Assembly: GCA_900540985.1 (NCBI GenBank)
Contig: UQIC01000016.1
Location: 1-48,251 of the forward strand
Direction of reading: 5' to 3'
Length of the DNA stretch: 48,251 bases
Source of the DNA: an uncultured Collinsella sp.
GTDB lineage: Bacteria; Actinomycetota; Coriobacteriia; Coriobacteriales; Coriobacteriaceae
The number at the start of each line of letters is the position of its first letter. Positions within the stretch are counted from its first letter, which is position 1. The notes beneath the pieces are model-generated. The model had not been told where the DNA came from. It saw nothing but the letters and a program-made list of their open reading frames with translations, and searched no databases. Positions 1 to 8,099 of this stretch are shown piece by piece. A program made the translations under genes and the position numbers.

Positions 1-29
1 ACGTTTTTGACATCTAGGACATTGCGAAT

Positions 30-65
30 GGAAGCGCCCGGTGGATCATCTCACCGGGCGTTTCC
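30..65 (+). terminator. Stem-loop terminator of an upstream gene outside the window
   Basis: A GC-rich hairpin pairs 30-44 with 51-65 (core CGCCCGGTG against CACCGGGCG) around a short loop, and the 3' arm ends in TTTCC. It lies before the first gene and probably closes a transcription unit that begins to the left of the window. Confidence 0.55.
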
Positions 66-127
66 ATACCGTTCACGGCGCGAACACAACCGTTCAACCG
101 CGTTGCGGCAATCAGTTTGAAATTATC

Positions 128-157
128 TTGATGAAGGAAAAAAGCTGCTGGTAATCT
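128..157 (+). promoter_or_regulatory. Putative promoter of the fructoselysine operon
   Basis: TTGATG (128-133) and TAATCT (152-157) are separated by 18 bp and resemble -35 and -10 boxes. Transcription would start near 164, just before the palindrome at 172-194 and about 70 nt ahead of the permease start. This is consensus matching by eye only. Confidence 0.4.
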
Positions 158-171
158 ATGGGACATCATAG

Positions 172-194
172 AACGTTTGCCTTATGCAAACGTT
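172..194. promoter_or_regulatory. Perfect 9-bp palindrome, candidate operator
   Basis: AACGTTTGC (172-180) and GCAAACGTT (186-194) are perfect inverted repeats separated by CTTAT. The site lies just downstream of the predicted transcription start of the catabolic operon, where a repressor would block transcription. The symmetry suits a LacI- or GntR-type dimer, but no regulator gene is visible nearby, so the regulator is unknown. Confidence 0.5.
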
Positions 195-236
195 GAAGCG
201 AGATGCGATGCAGTCTCGAGTTCTTTGGAGGTATCT

Positions 237-1700
237 ATGTCAGATACGAAGGCGAAGAAGACAAACAGACGTTTTAAGTTCAAATTACCGCATGTCTATA
301 CGATCATGTTCTTGCTGATCGTTGTCTTTGCGGTCCTGACTTGGATCGTTCCCTCTGGTCAGTATCAGCGCAAGACGATTTCGACAGCGGCGGGCGAGCG
401 TGAAGTCGCCGTTGCTGGAACCTATGAACAGGTCGATAAGAACTACACCGATTCCGAGACCAGCGAGACCATCAATCTGGGCCAGGATATCTTCGCGGTT
501 CTGCAAGCGCCCACCAAGGGCATCCAGGAGGCTGCCGACGTCGTTGCGTTCGTCTTATTGATTGGCGGATCGTTCGCGATCATCACCAAGACCAACGCTT
601 TGAATGCCGGCATGAGCCGTGTGATTAAAAAGCTCAAGAACAAGGACATCCTCATCATCCCCATCACGATGACATTGCTGTCCATTTGCGGCACTACGTT
701 TGGTATGTCTGAGGAAGCCCTGCCGTTCTATGCCATCTTCATTCCCATCATGATGGGTATCGGTTATGACTCGATGACGGCATTCATCATCTGCTTCCTT
801 GGTCCTAACCTGGGATATTGTGCTTCGACCATCGACCCGTTTAATGTTTTGATCGCCCAAGGCATCATTGGCATCGAGGGTAATCCGCAACTGTGGCTGC
901 GCGCCGTTTCTTGGGTCATCTTCACTGCCGTCGGTATCGCATGGGCCATGCGCTACGCCATGCGCGTCAAGAAAAACCCCGAGTCGTCCATTGTGTACGA
1001 GGACGATAAGCTCAAGCGTATCGAGTTTTCCGTGACCGATGCCTCCATCGAGGAAGAGTTCACTATCCGTCAGAAGCTCGTGCTTATCGATTTTGCTTGC
1101 GGTATGGGCATTATCGTCTGGGGTCTTGTTACCCAGGGCTGGTACATGAATGAGATTTCCGCCGTGTTCCTTGGCATGGGCTTGCTTGCCGGTATCCTGG
1201 GCGGCCTTGACCAGCAGACGATCGCAGAGGAGTTCGTTAAGGGTCTCGCCGACTTTGCGTACGCTGCCATCGTTATCGGTATCGCTCGCGGTATTCTGGT
1301 CATCGCCGAGGGCGGCATGATCATCGACACCATCCTCCAGGCGCTCGCTACCGCGCTTGCCGGTGCACCCGCCGCCGTCTACACCACGTTTATGTATATC
1401 GTCCTTGGCCTGCTCTCTTTGCTGGTTCCCTCGAGTTCTGGCCTGGCGGCGCTCACCATGCCCGTTATGGGCCCCCTGACCGAGCTCATGGGCCTCAATC
1501 CCGAGGCGGCCGTCACCGCGCTCCAGTTTGCCAACCAGACCATCAACACCATCAGCCCCGTGGCGGGCATGACGGTCGCCGGTCTTGCCGTGGCTAGGAT
1601 TTCGTTTGGCCAATGGTGGAAGACCATTTGGAAGTTCTTCATTTTCATGGTCGTCTTTGGCCTGATCGTAACGGCAATCTCTGGCATGCTTCCGGTGTAG
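237..1700 (+). CDS. YfcC/DcuC-family permease, probable fructoselysine (Amadori compound) importer
   Basis: This 487-residue polytopic membrane protein has a short basic N-terminus (residues 1-18), then about a dozen hydrophobic segments separated by a polar loop near residues 250-280. The sequence resembles the YfcC group of the DcuC/ion-transporter superfamily, often annotated as basic amino acid carriers. The ATG at 237 is chosen because TGGAGG (226-231) precedes it by 5 nt; the frame stays open upstream to 177 without a ribosome-binding site. It is the first gene of an operon with amidohydrolase, frlC-like, frlB and frlD genes, which implies uptake of fructoselysine or a related glycated amine. 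E. coli uses an unrelated APC-family permease, FrlA, at this position. Family assignment is firm; the substrate is inferred from neighbours. Confidence 0.8.
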   Translation: MSDTKAKKTNRRFKFKLPHVYTIMFLLIVVFAVLTWIVPSGQYQRKTISTAAGEREVAVAGTYEQVDKNYTDSETSETINLGQDIFAVLQAPTKGIQEAADVVAFVLLIGGSFAIITKTNALNAGMSRVIKKLKNKDILIIPITMTLLSICGTTFGMSEEALPFYAIFIPIMMGIGYDSMTAFIICFLGPNLGYCASTIDPFNVLIAQGIIGIEGNPQLWLRAVSWVIFTAVGIAWAMRYAMRVKKNPESSIVYEDDKLKRIEFSVTDASIEEEFTIRQKLVLIDFACGMGIIVWGLVTQGWYMNEISAVFLGMGLLAGILGGLDQQTIAEEFVKGLADFAYAAIVIGIARGILVIAEGGMIIDTILQALATALAGAPAAVYTTFMYIVLGLLSLLVPSSSGLAALTMPVMGPLTELMGLNPEAAVTALQFANQTINTISPVAGMTVAGLAVARISFGQWWKTIWKFFIFMVVFGLIVTAISGMLPV

Positions 1701-1709
1701 GTGGTTGTG

Positions 1710-3287
1710 ATGTCTGATCGTTTGATGGTCCTGACGTCTAAGAGCGTCTTTACCGGTACGGGGGACCTGCCGTTTGAAGGTTTCGTAGCGGTCCGTGGCA
1801 ATCGAATTGAGGCTGTTGGCACCAAGTGTGAGGTAGCTTCGTATTTGACCCAGGCGGACGAGGTAGTTGACCTGGGCGACCGCACCGTCATGCCTGGCCT
1901 GATCGATGTACATACCTTCTATACAGGCTGGGGGACGTTGGGGTCTGATCTGTCCGGCATCGCTGATGCCAAAGAGGCCGTGTCGCTCTTGCGTGCATGG
2001 AAAGAAGATCATCCGGATTGCGCGGCGGCTTTTGGCCACAACCTACCCGAAACGTTGGCATCGGATGCCGAGAACGCAAATACAGCAGCTGTGTTTGACG
2101 ATTGTTTTGGCGATATCCCCGTCGTCTGCTTTACATCGGGTGCGGAGACCTGCGTTCTCAATGCTGCCGCCAGTGCGCGATACGGCTTTACACCCCAGGC
2201 GTGCTATGCCGAGAAGATCTGGCGCATGATGAGCGATTTCCTCGCGCTGCCCGAGGTGCGTGCCGGGTATTCGGACTACATGAGCATGCTTAACGAGCGC
2301 GGCGTTACCGCCATCAAGGAAATGGCGTTTGATGACTACTACGGCTTTGCCGACGAAATGGCTCGCCGTGAGGAATCTGGTGAGCTGACGGTTCGCGTCT
2401 CTATGATGTCGCAGCCGGTGGGTGCCGGTGCAAATCTGGCATATGCCCGCGAGGCGCGAGAGCGCTTCCGGGGACCGTTCGTTCGTTTTTCTGGCTTCAA
2501 CCGTATGACCGATCGCGGCGTATGGGCGGGGCTTGCCGAGATGATTGATCCCTATGAGGACACAGCCGATGCGGGCGCTGCCGGCAAGACGGTCGTCGAG
2601 GAGCCAGAGTGGGATCTGATTGAGAACGAGCTGCGTGCAATTGATGCTGACGGCTTCCGATATTCCTTGCATTGCCAGGGCGATGGCGCCGTTCGTCGCA
2701 CCGTGGCGCTCTATGCCTCGCTGCCTCGAGACGAGCATGGACGGATGCTTCGCCGCCATGCGATTACCGATCTCGAGAACTCTGACCCGACCGATCTTGT
2801 CAAGTTTGGCAAGTTAGGTGGAATTTGCGAGGTCTATCCGCAGATTCTGACGCTGGACCGGCGCGAGGACTGCCTGTCGATGATGCGTCGACAAATTGGC
2901 GAGACGCGACTTTTGCACAGCTGGAATCGCCGCGGCATGGAAGATTCCGGATGCACAGTGTGCTGTGGCACGGATTTGCCGCTGTTGATTCCGAGCTTGG
3001 GCGAGTCAATCTACAGTGCGTGCGGCGGATACTTCGACGACGGACTGCCCGTGAATGAGGTCAACACGCTGACGCTTGTCGAGCTCTTGTGCGCTTGGAC
3101 TGCCGGGGGCGCGTACGACCTGATGCGCGAAGACGAGCTGGGTACGCTTGAGGTTGGCAAGCTTGCCGATATCTGCGTGCTCGATCGGGATGTGTTCGAC
3201 CTCGATTATCGCGATGCACGTGATCTTGCGGTTGACATGACGATGTCGGACGGACAAATCGTGTTCGATCGAAATAAGGAGGCATAA
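1710..3287 (+). CDS. YtcJ-like metal-dependent amidohydrolase with a degenerate HxH motif
   Basis: This 525-residue protein has the N-terminal beta-sandwich strand, the MPGLID entry to the TIM barrel (residues 61-66), a candidate bridging Lys203 (GVTAIKEM), His321 (LHCQGDG), His350 and a late Asp422 in CCGTDLP, followed by the C-terminal ADICVLDRD strand. These follow the amidohydrolase superfamily order and resemble the YtcJ group. The usual HxH metal pair after PGLID is His68-Thr-Phe70, so the second His is missing. The start at 1710 is preferred because AGGTGG (1699-1704) lies 5 nt upstream; GTG at 1701 is an alternative. It follows the permease stop by only 9 nt. A role in releasing fructoselysine from an acylated or peptide-bound form is conceivable but is inferred only from the operon. 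Confidence 0.75.
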   Translation: MSDRLMVLTSKSVFTGTGDLPFEGFVAVRGNRIEAVGTKCEVASYLTQADEVVDLGDRTVMPGLIDVHTFYTGWGTLGSDLSGIADAKEAVSLLRAWKEDHPDCAAAFGHNLPETLASDAENANTAAVFDDCFGDIPVVCFTSGAETCVLNAAASARYGFTPQACYAEKIWRMMSDFLALPEVRAGYSDYMSMLNERGVTAIKEMAFDDYYGFADEMARREESGELTVRVSMMSQPVGAGANLAYAREARERFRGPFVRFSGFNRMTDRGVWAGLAEMIDPYEDTADAGAAGKTVVEEPEWDLIENELRAIDADGFRYSLHCQGDGAVRRTVALYASLPRDEHGRMLRRHAITDLENSDPTDLVKFGKLGGICEVYPQILTLDRREDCLSMMRRQIGETRLLHSWNRRGMEDSGCTVCCGTDLPLLIPSLGESIYSACGGYFDDGLPVNEVNTLTLVELLCAWTAGGAYDLMREDELGTLEVGKLADICVLDRDVFDLDYRDARDLAVDMTMSDGQIVFDRNKEA

Positions 3288-3288
3288 G

Positions 3289-4140
3289 ATGCCTAAATCC
3301 AAACCGACTCTGCTCCGCGAGCAGATTGCGGGCATGAATATCCACTACATCATGTGGTCGCTCGATTACTTCCTTGATGTGCAGCAGCGCTTGGGCTTTG
3401 AGTCCATTGAGCTGTGGTGTGCGGAGCCGCATGTGACGCTCGACCACACGGGCTACTTTGAGGCTGAGGTCCTGGCGAAAAAGGCTGCAGACCGTGGGCT
3501 TAGGTATCGTACTCTGTGCCCCGAGAATGTTGTCTATCCTTGGCAGTACTGCGCACGCAAACCGCTGCATGAACAGCGCAGCCTGGCGTACTTTAAGCAC
3601 GGCATTGAGCTTGCCGAGGTACTTGGGTGCGACCGTATGTCCGTCAATTCGGGCTGGGGCGACTGGGACGAGGACCGCGAGGAAGCCTGGAAGCGCAGCC
3701 GCGAGCACTTGTCCATTCTGGCGGAGTATGCCGGCGAGCACGGTCTGGTGCTTACGATGGAAAGTCTGCGTCCCGAGGAGAGCAACCTTGTGACGACGGT
3801 TTCCGATGCGAAGCGCATGATTGACGAGGTCGCGAGCCCGTACTTACAGCCCATGGTTGATACAACCGCGATGGGCGTTGCAGGCGAGACGCTCGAGGAC
3901 TGGTTTGCCGCCTTTGGTGATGGGGCAATTCACGAGATGCACTTTATCGACGGTGACCCGTATGGCCATCTGGTGTGGGGCGATGGCAAGCACGATATGG
4001 ACGCCTTCGTCGCCACGCTCAACGCCCATGGTTTCGACGGCATGCTGGGCCAGGAAATCACGGACGGTCGTTACTACGATGACCCGGCGGCGGCAGATGC
4101 CAAGAACATGGCCGCATTCGAGAAATATCTGATTGACTAA
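3289..4140 (+). CDS. frlC: FrlC-like sugar epimerase/isomerase (xylose-isomerase-type TIM barrel)
   Basis: The 283-residue protein belongs to the AP endonuclease family 2/sugar isomerase-epimerase fold. Metal-site regions are visible: SIELW near 45, LTMESLRPEESNLV near 161 (Glu ligand), PMVDTTAMG near 189, HEMHFIDGDPYGHLVWGDGK near 215-234, and a final GQEITDG. The stretch with ESLxPxESN, then MVD, then HxxDxD resembles E. coli FrlC, which interconverts psicoselysine and fructoselysine. AAGGAGG (3276-3282) overlaps the end of the amidohydrolase gene, and the two genes are separated by one base, so translation is probably coupled. Its place before frlB and frlD supports epimerisation of a glycated amine. 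Exact substrate is unproven. Confidence 0.75.
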   Translation: MPKSKPTLLREQIAGMNIHYIMWSLDYFLDVQQRLGFESIELWCAEPHVTLDHTGYFEAEVLAKKAADRGLRYRTLCPENVVYPWQYCARKPLHEQRSLAYFKHGIELAEVLGCDRMSVNSGWGDWDEDREEAWKRSREHLSILAEYAGEHGLVLTMESLRPEESNLVTTVSDAKRMIDEVASPYLQPMVDTTAMGVAGETLEDWFAAFGDGAIHEMHFIDGDPYGHLVWGDGKHDMDAFVATLNAHGFDGMLGQEITDGRYYDDPAAADAKNMAAFEKYLID

Positions 4141-4202
4141 AACAACTATCGGCTACGCAACCAACGTCATTGATTGCGGGTCAAATAAGAAAGGAACTGG
4201 AT

Positions 4203-5171
4203 ATGAACGCACACGATCTGATCAAAGAGGCAATTGCCGAGAAGGGCAAGTTCGACAGCGTCTACTGGATTGCTTGCGGTGGCTCCATGATCGATTTGAT
4301 CCCGGCTCATGAGCTTCTGCAGCGCGAGGCAACCACCTTCACTTCGTATATCTATACCGCACGTGAATTCGACATTATGCGTCCGCGTCGTCTGGGCGAG
4401 AAGTCCCTGGTCATCGCTTGCAGCCACAGTGGCAATACCCCGGAGGTCGTCGAGGGCTGCGAGATTGCCCTTGCCGCCGGCGCTACGGTGATCGCCCAGA
4501 CCGACAACGCTGGATCCAAGATCGACTCCGGCAAGTGGACCACGTGGGTCTACCCGTGGGGTGAGGGCGTGCCGCAGGCCGAGGTCCCCGCTGGCATTTC
4601 GCTGTCGCTTGCGGCAGAGCTGCTCGATCAGCAGGAGGGTTACGCCGATCTTGCCGATATGTATGCCGGTATCGCCGAGATGGATAAGATTCTTCCCCCG
4701 GCACGCGAGAAGGTAAATGCCGAGCTGGGCGATCGCTTTGCCAAGCTTTGCCAGGAGCACGAGTTCTTCTATATTCTGGGCAGCGGTCCCAACTTTAGCC
4801 AGACCTACGGTTTCGCTATCTGCTCTCTTATGGAGATGCAGTGGCAGCACTGCAGCTACATCCACTCTGCCGAGTACTTCCATGGCCCCTTCGAGGCTAC
4901 TCAGGATGGCGTTTTTTACTTCCTGCAGATGGGCTCCAGCGAGTGCCGTGCTATGGACGAGCGCGCCCTGGCGTTCCTTAAGACGCATACCGATACGCTG
5001 ATGGTGCTCGATGCCAAGGAGTACGGTATGGAAGCCGTGCCGGCGAGCGTCCGTGCCTATCTGGACCCGGTGCTGTTCTACGCCATGAACTGCGAGCTGC
5101 GTGCCGCACGCGGCAAGGTGTTTGATCACGATCCCGATTTCCGTCGCTATATGGGTGTTGTCGAGTACTAG
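4203..5171 (+). CDS. frlB: Fructoselysine 6-phosphate deglycase (SIS-domain protein)
   Basis: The 322-residue protein has two SIS (sugar isomerase) halves. IACGGS at 23-28 and CSHSGNTPEVVE at 73-84 form the phosphosugar site of the first domain; the second contains LGSGPNFSQTYGFA and AEYFHGPFEA. The C-terminus HDPDFRRYMGVVEY closely matches the terminal motif of FrlB. FrlB splits fructoselysine 6-phosphate into glucose 6-phosphate and lysine in the cytoplasm. The ATG at 4203 is chosen for AAGGA at 4191-4195; a TTG at 4170 in the same frame lacks a ribosome-binding site. A 62-nt gap separates it from frlC, and frlD follows after 14 nt. Confidence 0.88.
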   Translation: MNAHDLIKEAIAEKGKFDSVYWIACGGSMIDLIPAHELLQREATTFTSYIYTAREFDIMRPRRLGEKSLVIACSHSGNTPEVVEGCEIALAAGATVIAQTDNAGSKIDSGKWTTWVYPWGEGVPQAEVPAGISLSLAAELLDQQEGYADLADMYAGIAEMDKILPPAREKVNAELGDRFAKLCQEHEFFYILGSGPNFSQTYGFAICSLMEMQWQHCSYIHSAEYFHGPFEATQDGVFYFLQMGSSECRAMDERALAFLKTHTDTLMVLDAKEYGMEAVPASVRAYLDPVLFYAMNCELRAARGKVFDHDPDFRRYMGVVEY

Positions 5172-5185
5172 AAGGAGCAAAGGCC

Positions 5186-6049
5186 ATGACATTTAACGTT
5201 AACGCGCTCGGATTTGGCGACAACGTCGTCGATCGCTACGAGCATATCCACACCATGTATCCCGGCGGCAATGCGGTGAACTTCGCCGTTTATGCCAAGA
5301 AATGCGGTGCCGCACGCTCCGCATACATGGGCATTTTTGGCAATGATGCCGCTGCCGAGCATGTCATTGCAAGCCTCGAGGATGAGAGTATCGAGCTTGA
5401 CAAGTGCGAGCAGATGATTGGCGAGAACGGAGCGGCTCGCGTGACCGTCGTTGACGGTGACCGTGTCTTCCTCGGCTCCAATGAGGGCGGTATCCGTGGC
5501 GATGCGCGCTATGTCCTCGATCGCTTTGACCTTTCGTACATGAAGCAGTTCGATGTGGTTCATTCGGGCAACTATTGCTTTACCGAGCGCGAGCTGCCCA
5601 AGTTGAAGACTGCGGGCATCACGGTTTCTTTTGACTTTTCGGACGACTCCACCGACGAGTACTACGAGCAGATTGCGCCCTACGTCGATTTCGCTTTCTT
5701 TAGTGCGGCGGATGCCGCGAGTGAGGACGAGATTCGCGAGCGTCTGACATGGGTGAAGGGCTTGGGTCCGCGTTTTGTGTCGGCTACGGCGGGCGCCGAG
5801 GGCTGCATTGCTTACGACGGCGAGCGTTATTACCGCCAGCTGGCTAAACCGGTAAGGGACATGAAGGACACCATGGGGGCGGGCGACTCGTTCCTCACCT
5901 CGTTTTTGATGTGCTATCTCGATTCCGCCAAGCGTGGCGAAGATGGCGCCGAGGCCATCGAGCGCGCGCTCGACTTTGCTGCCGGGTTTGCCTCGACCGT
6001 GTGCGGCATGGAAGGATCTTGGGGCCACGGAGCACCAATCGTCGAATAG
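5186..6049 (+). CDS. frlD: Fructoselysine 6-kinase (PfkB family)
   Basis: This 287-residue ribokinase-fold protein has the N-terminal substrate motif PGGNAVNFAVY (26-36) and the PfkB signature DTMGAGDSF around 229-236 with catalytic Asp near 234. It aligns with E. coli FrlD in many places, including TMYPGGNAVN, SFDFSDD and the final GSWGHG. FrlD phosphorylates fructoselysine at C6 with ATP, making the substrate of FrlB. AGAAGGAG precedes the ATG by 7 nt. It is the last gene of the operon and is followed by terminator hairpins. Confidence 0.87.
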   Translation: MTFNVNALGFGDNVVDRYEHIHTMYPGGNAVNFAVYAKKCGAARSAYMGIFGNDAAAEHVIASLEDESIELDKCEQMIGENGAARVTVVDGDRVFLGSNEGGIRGDARYVLDRFDLSYMKQFDVVHSGNYCFTERELPKLKTAGITVSFDFSDDSTDEYYEQIAPYVDFAFFSAADAASEDEIRERLTWVKGLGPRFVSATAGAEGCIAYDGERYYRQLAKPVRDMKDTMGAGDSFLTSFLMCYLDSAKRGEDGAEAIERALDFAAGFASTVCGMEGSWGHGAPIVE

Positions 6050-6057
6050 CCGAGCGG

Positions 6058-6087
6058 TCTCGGGGAGGTGCAGGCGCCTCCCCGAGA
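6058..6087 (+). terminator. Hairpin after frlD
   Basis: TCTCGGGGAGG (6058-6068) and CCTCCCCGAGA (6077-6087) are a perfect 11-bp inverted repeat directly after the frlD stop. There is no long T-run, so it may stabilise the 3' end or act with the stronger hairpin at 6146-6184. Confidence 0.55.
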
Positions 6088-6095
6088 CTTGGTGT

Positions 6096-6318
6096 GCAAA
6101 AAATGCCAAATATGAGTACTGTGACTAATTTAGTCGCAGCAAAATAAACCCCTCCAGACGTGATTTGAGCGTTTGGAGGGGTTTAAGATTTGCGAAAACG
6201 CAGGATGAATGACTGTAAAAGCTTTAATTAGCGGACAATCGAGGATTATTCTCGCGGCTGGGAAGTTAAAAGTAATGTATCCATTCCGGTAGCAGTACTC
6301 ATATTTGGCATTTTTTGC
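6096..6318. repeat. Perfect 26-bp inverted repeat enclosing about 170 nt
   Basis: Positions 6096-6121 and 6293-6318 are exact reverse complements (26 of 26). The outer ends read GCAAAAAATGCC, the inner ends AGTACTG. Inside lies a terminator (6146-6184) but no open frame. A second small stem, CTGTGACT (6119-6126) with AGTCGCAG (6132-6139), extends the left arm. GCAG occurs at 6136-6139 and again at 6292-6295. The element sits between the convergent frlD and tatD genes and looks like a miniature mobile element or an interrupted palindromic intergenic repeat. Confidence 0.7.
6146..6184 (+). terminator. Strong terminator hairpin between frlD and tatD
   Basis: AAACCCCTCCA (6146-6156) pairs with TGGAGGGGTTT (6174-6184), with GACG and CGTT extending the stem. 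A-rich and T-rich flanks on both sides suit a bidirectional terminator serving the plus-strand frl operon and the minus-strand tcdA-tatD unit. Confidence 0.7.
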
Positions 6319-6328
6319 TCATCAGGGG

Positions 6329-7111
6329 TTAGCGAAGGCTTAAAACAGAGCGCGCATTTGCTAAAACTGCCGTCTCAATGTGCTTTGCGTCGCAGTTTTT
6401 GAGCGAGGCGATGCGTTCTGAGGCTCTTGTGAGCGATCTGACGAGCGACTGCGCGCTTGTTTCTGTGTTTGGCTCGGCCGGCGCATCGGTTTCGAGCAGT
6501 AAACGGTCGAGTGGAATCTGCCGGGCATATTCGCGACCACGTTTAGACGCAAGCATGCGTTCGTTGACGGAAAAAATACAGCCCGCATCACGCGCGCGGG
6601 CGAGTTCGTCCGAAGTGCCGCTAAACCAGTGGAAGATGATAGCGGGGGAGTCGGAGTTTGGGATGAGTAGTCCATGTGATTCGAGGACGTCCAGTACGGC
6701 TCCTGCCGAACGAACGGCGTGAATTGATATCACGCGCCCGGTAAGAGGATGCTGCACGAGCGCATCACAGAGCCGGTCAAGTGCCTGTATTTGTAGCGGC
6801 TTACTTCCAGCAAAGCGCGCGGAAAAGTCGAGTCCCACCTCGCCGATATAGCGCTTTTGGGCAGCAAGCTCGCAAAGCAGGTTGACTTCGGCGGGACCGC
6901 AGCGGCCGTCGGCGAGCCACCAGGGGTGAAGCCCAATGCCGGCGATGATGCCTGGTTGGCGATGGGCGCGCTCGTTTGCGGCCGAAAAGTCACGTGGATC
7001 GACGCCGCAATCAAATAGGCCCAAGCCCAGTGCCGTCGCCTCATCGGCAACGGCGTCCGGGTGAGCCATCAAATCAAGATGGCAGTGTGCATCAAATAAC
7101 CGGGGCTCCAT
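6329..7111 (-). CDS. tatD: TatD-family metal-dependent DNase/hydrolase
   Basis: The 260-residue TIM-barrel protein starts FDAHCHLD (residues 6-13), the first metal pair of TatD hydrolases. It continues with GIGLHPWW, IGEVGLDFS, ISIHAVRSAG, IFHWFSGT and LLLETDAP in the order typical of the family. Family members are 3'-5' exonucleases or deacylases acting in DNA repair and quality control. The gene lies 14 nt behind tcdA and is probably co-transcribed with it. Confidence 0.85.
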   Translation of the reverse strand: MEPRLFDAHCHLDLMAHPDAVADEATALGLGLFDCGVDPRDFSAANERAHRQPGIIAGIGLHPWWLADGRCGPAEVNLLCELAAQKRYIGEVGLDFSARFAGSKPLQIQALDRLCDALVQHPLTGRVISIHAVRSAGAVLDVLESHGLLIPNSDSPAIIFHWFSGTSDELARARDAGCIFSVNERMLASKRGREYARQIPLDRLLLETDAPAEPNTETSAQSLVRSLTRASERIASLKNCDAKHIETAVLANARSVLSLR

Positions 7112-7125
7112 CTCGGCGCGCTCCG

Positions 7126-7926
7126 CTAGTCTAGACGCTGGCCATCGGCGCGCACGCGCTCGGTGCCGCGGCCACTGATCTGGCGGATAACCTCGCCGGC
7201 GATCATCTGGCCCATGATGGGCGGCATAAAGCTGGCGGTTCCGAGCTCAGTACGCTCGTGGATGTTGGAAGGGTCGCGGGGCTGTGTCTTAACCGATTCC
7301 TCGCAGCTGAACAGTACGTGTAGGCTCTCGATTCCGCGCTTCTTACTTTCTTTGCGCATGATGCGGCTCATGGGGTCACGTACCGTATCGAAAATGTCGG
7401 CAAAGCGGAGGCACTCGGGATGGAGCTTGTTGGCCCCGCCCATGGAGCTAACCAAACGAATGTCGTGGTCCTGAGCATATTTGGCAATGGTGAGCTTGGC
7501 CGAGATGGTGTCGATGGCGTCGACGACGTAGTCGAGCTTGCCGTCCGTCTGCTCCAAAACGCTCGCGAAGAACTCGTCGATGTTGTCGCTCAGCAGGTAT
7601 TCGGTGCGTTTGATAACGGTGGCGGCGGGATTGATGTCGTGGATCATGGCTTCCATAACATCGACCTTGCGCTTGCCGATGGTGCTGTGAAAGGCGATAG
7701 CCTGGCGATTGATATTGCTGGGCGCGACGATGTCCTTGTCCAGAATGACGAAATGACCAATGCCGCCGCGGGCGAGCGCCTCGCAGCAATTGGACCCCAC
7801 ACCTCCGCAGCCGAGCACTAGCACCGTAGCATCGGCGAGCTTATCGAGTGCCTCGCGGCCCATAATGATCTCGAGCTTGGTGTCGCGTGTCTCGACGAGA
7901 GCGGCAGCGGTTTCGGTCATAGACAT
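7126..7926 (-). CDS. tcdA: tRNA threonylcarbamoyladenosine dehydratase (TcdA/CsdL, ThiF-E1 fold)
   Basis: The 266-residue protein has the nucleotide-binding motif GCGGVGSN (38-45), DKDIVAPSNINRQ (60-72), the VVDAIDTISAK segment and a late SCEESVK/GTASFMPPIMGQMIAG region. These place it in the E1-like TcdA family, whose members are about 270 residues long. TcdA uses ATP to cyclise t6A to ct6A at position 37 of ANN-decoding tRNAs. The start has GAGGATGT upstream. It is divergent from the SdpR-like gene and lies upstream of tatD in the same orientation. Confidence 0.85.
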   Translation of the reverse strand: MSMTETAAALVETRDTKLEIIMGREALDKLADATVLVLGCGGVGSNCCEALARGGIGHFVILDKDIVAPSNINRQAIAFHSTIGKRKVDVMEAMIHDINPAATVIKRTEYLLSDNIDEFFASVLEQTDGKLDYVVDAIDTISAKLTIAKYAQDHDIRLVSSMGGANKLHPECLRFADIFDTVRDPMSRIMRKESKKRGIESLHVLFSCEESVKTQPRDPSNIHERTELGTASFMPPIMGQMIAGEVIRQISGRGTERVRADGQRLD

Positions 7927-7964
7927 CCTCCGATGGGGAAGCGAATCGTGTTTTAGCTATTGCC

Positions 7965-7970
7965 ATTATA
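7965..7970 (-). promoter_or_regulatory. Putative -10 box for tcdA-tatD
   Basis: On the minus strand, positions 7970-7965 read TATAAT, a perfect -10 match 39 nt ahead of the tcdA start. A -35 match at the expected distance is poor, so confidence is modest. Confidence 0.4.
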
Positions 7971-8027
7971 GGTAATCGCCCATAGGTTGCGACGGCGCTT
8001 ACTTTGATGTGGTTTGAAGCATTGAGA

Positions 8028-8065
8028 TTAGATAATTAGACAAACATCTAAATATCGAGTATAGT
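8028..8065 (+). promoter_or_regulatory. Promoter with overlapping operator for the SdpR/SdpI-like pair
   Basis: TAGACA (8037-8042) and TATAGT (8060-8065) are good -35/-10 boxes with a 17-bp spacer. The inverted repeat TTAGAT (8028-8033) and ATCTAA (8046-8051) straddles the -35 box. This arrangement suits autorepression by the ArsR-type protein encoded directly downstream. Confidence 0.6.
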
Positions 8066-8099
8066 GTGCACGTCATGAGAGATGATGAGAGGAGGTCTT

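Noticed and set aside
555..2039. Long minus-strand frame over the permease and amidohydrolase
   Set aside because: Low-complexity His/Arg/Asp-rich translation without a family or start site.
4167..5192. Minus-strand frame over frlB
   Set aside because: Complement of a well-supported SIS-domain gene; no ribosome-binding site.
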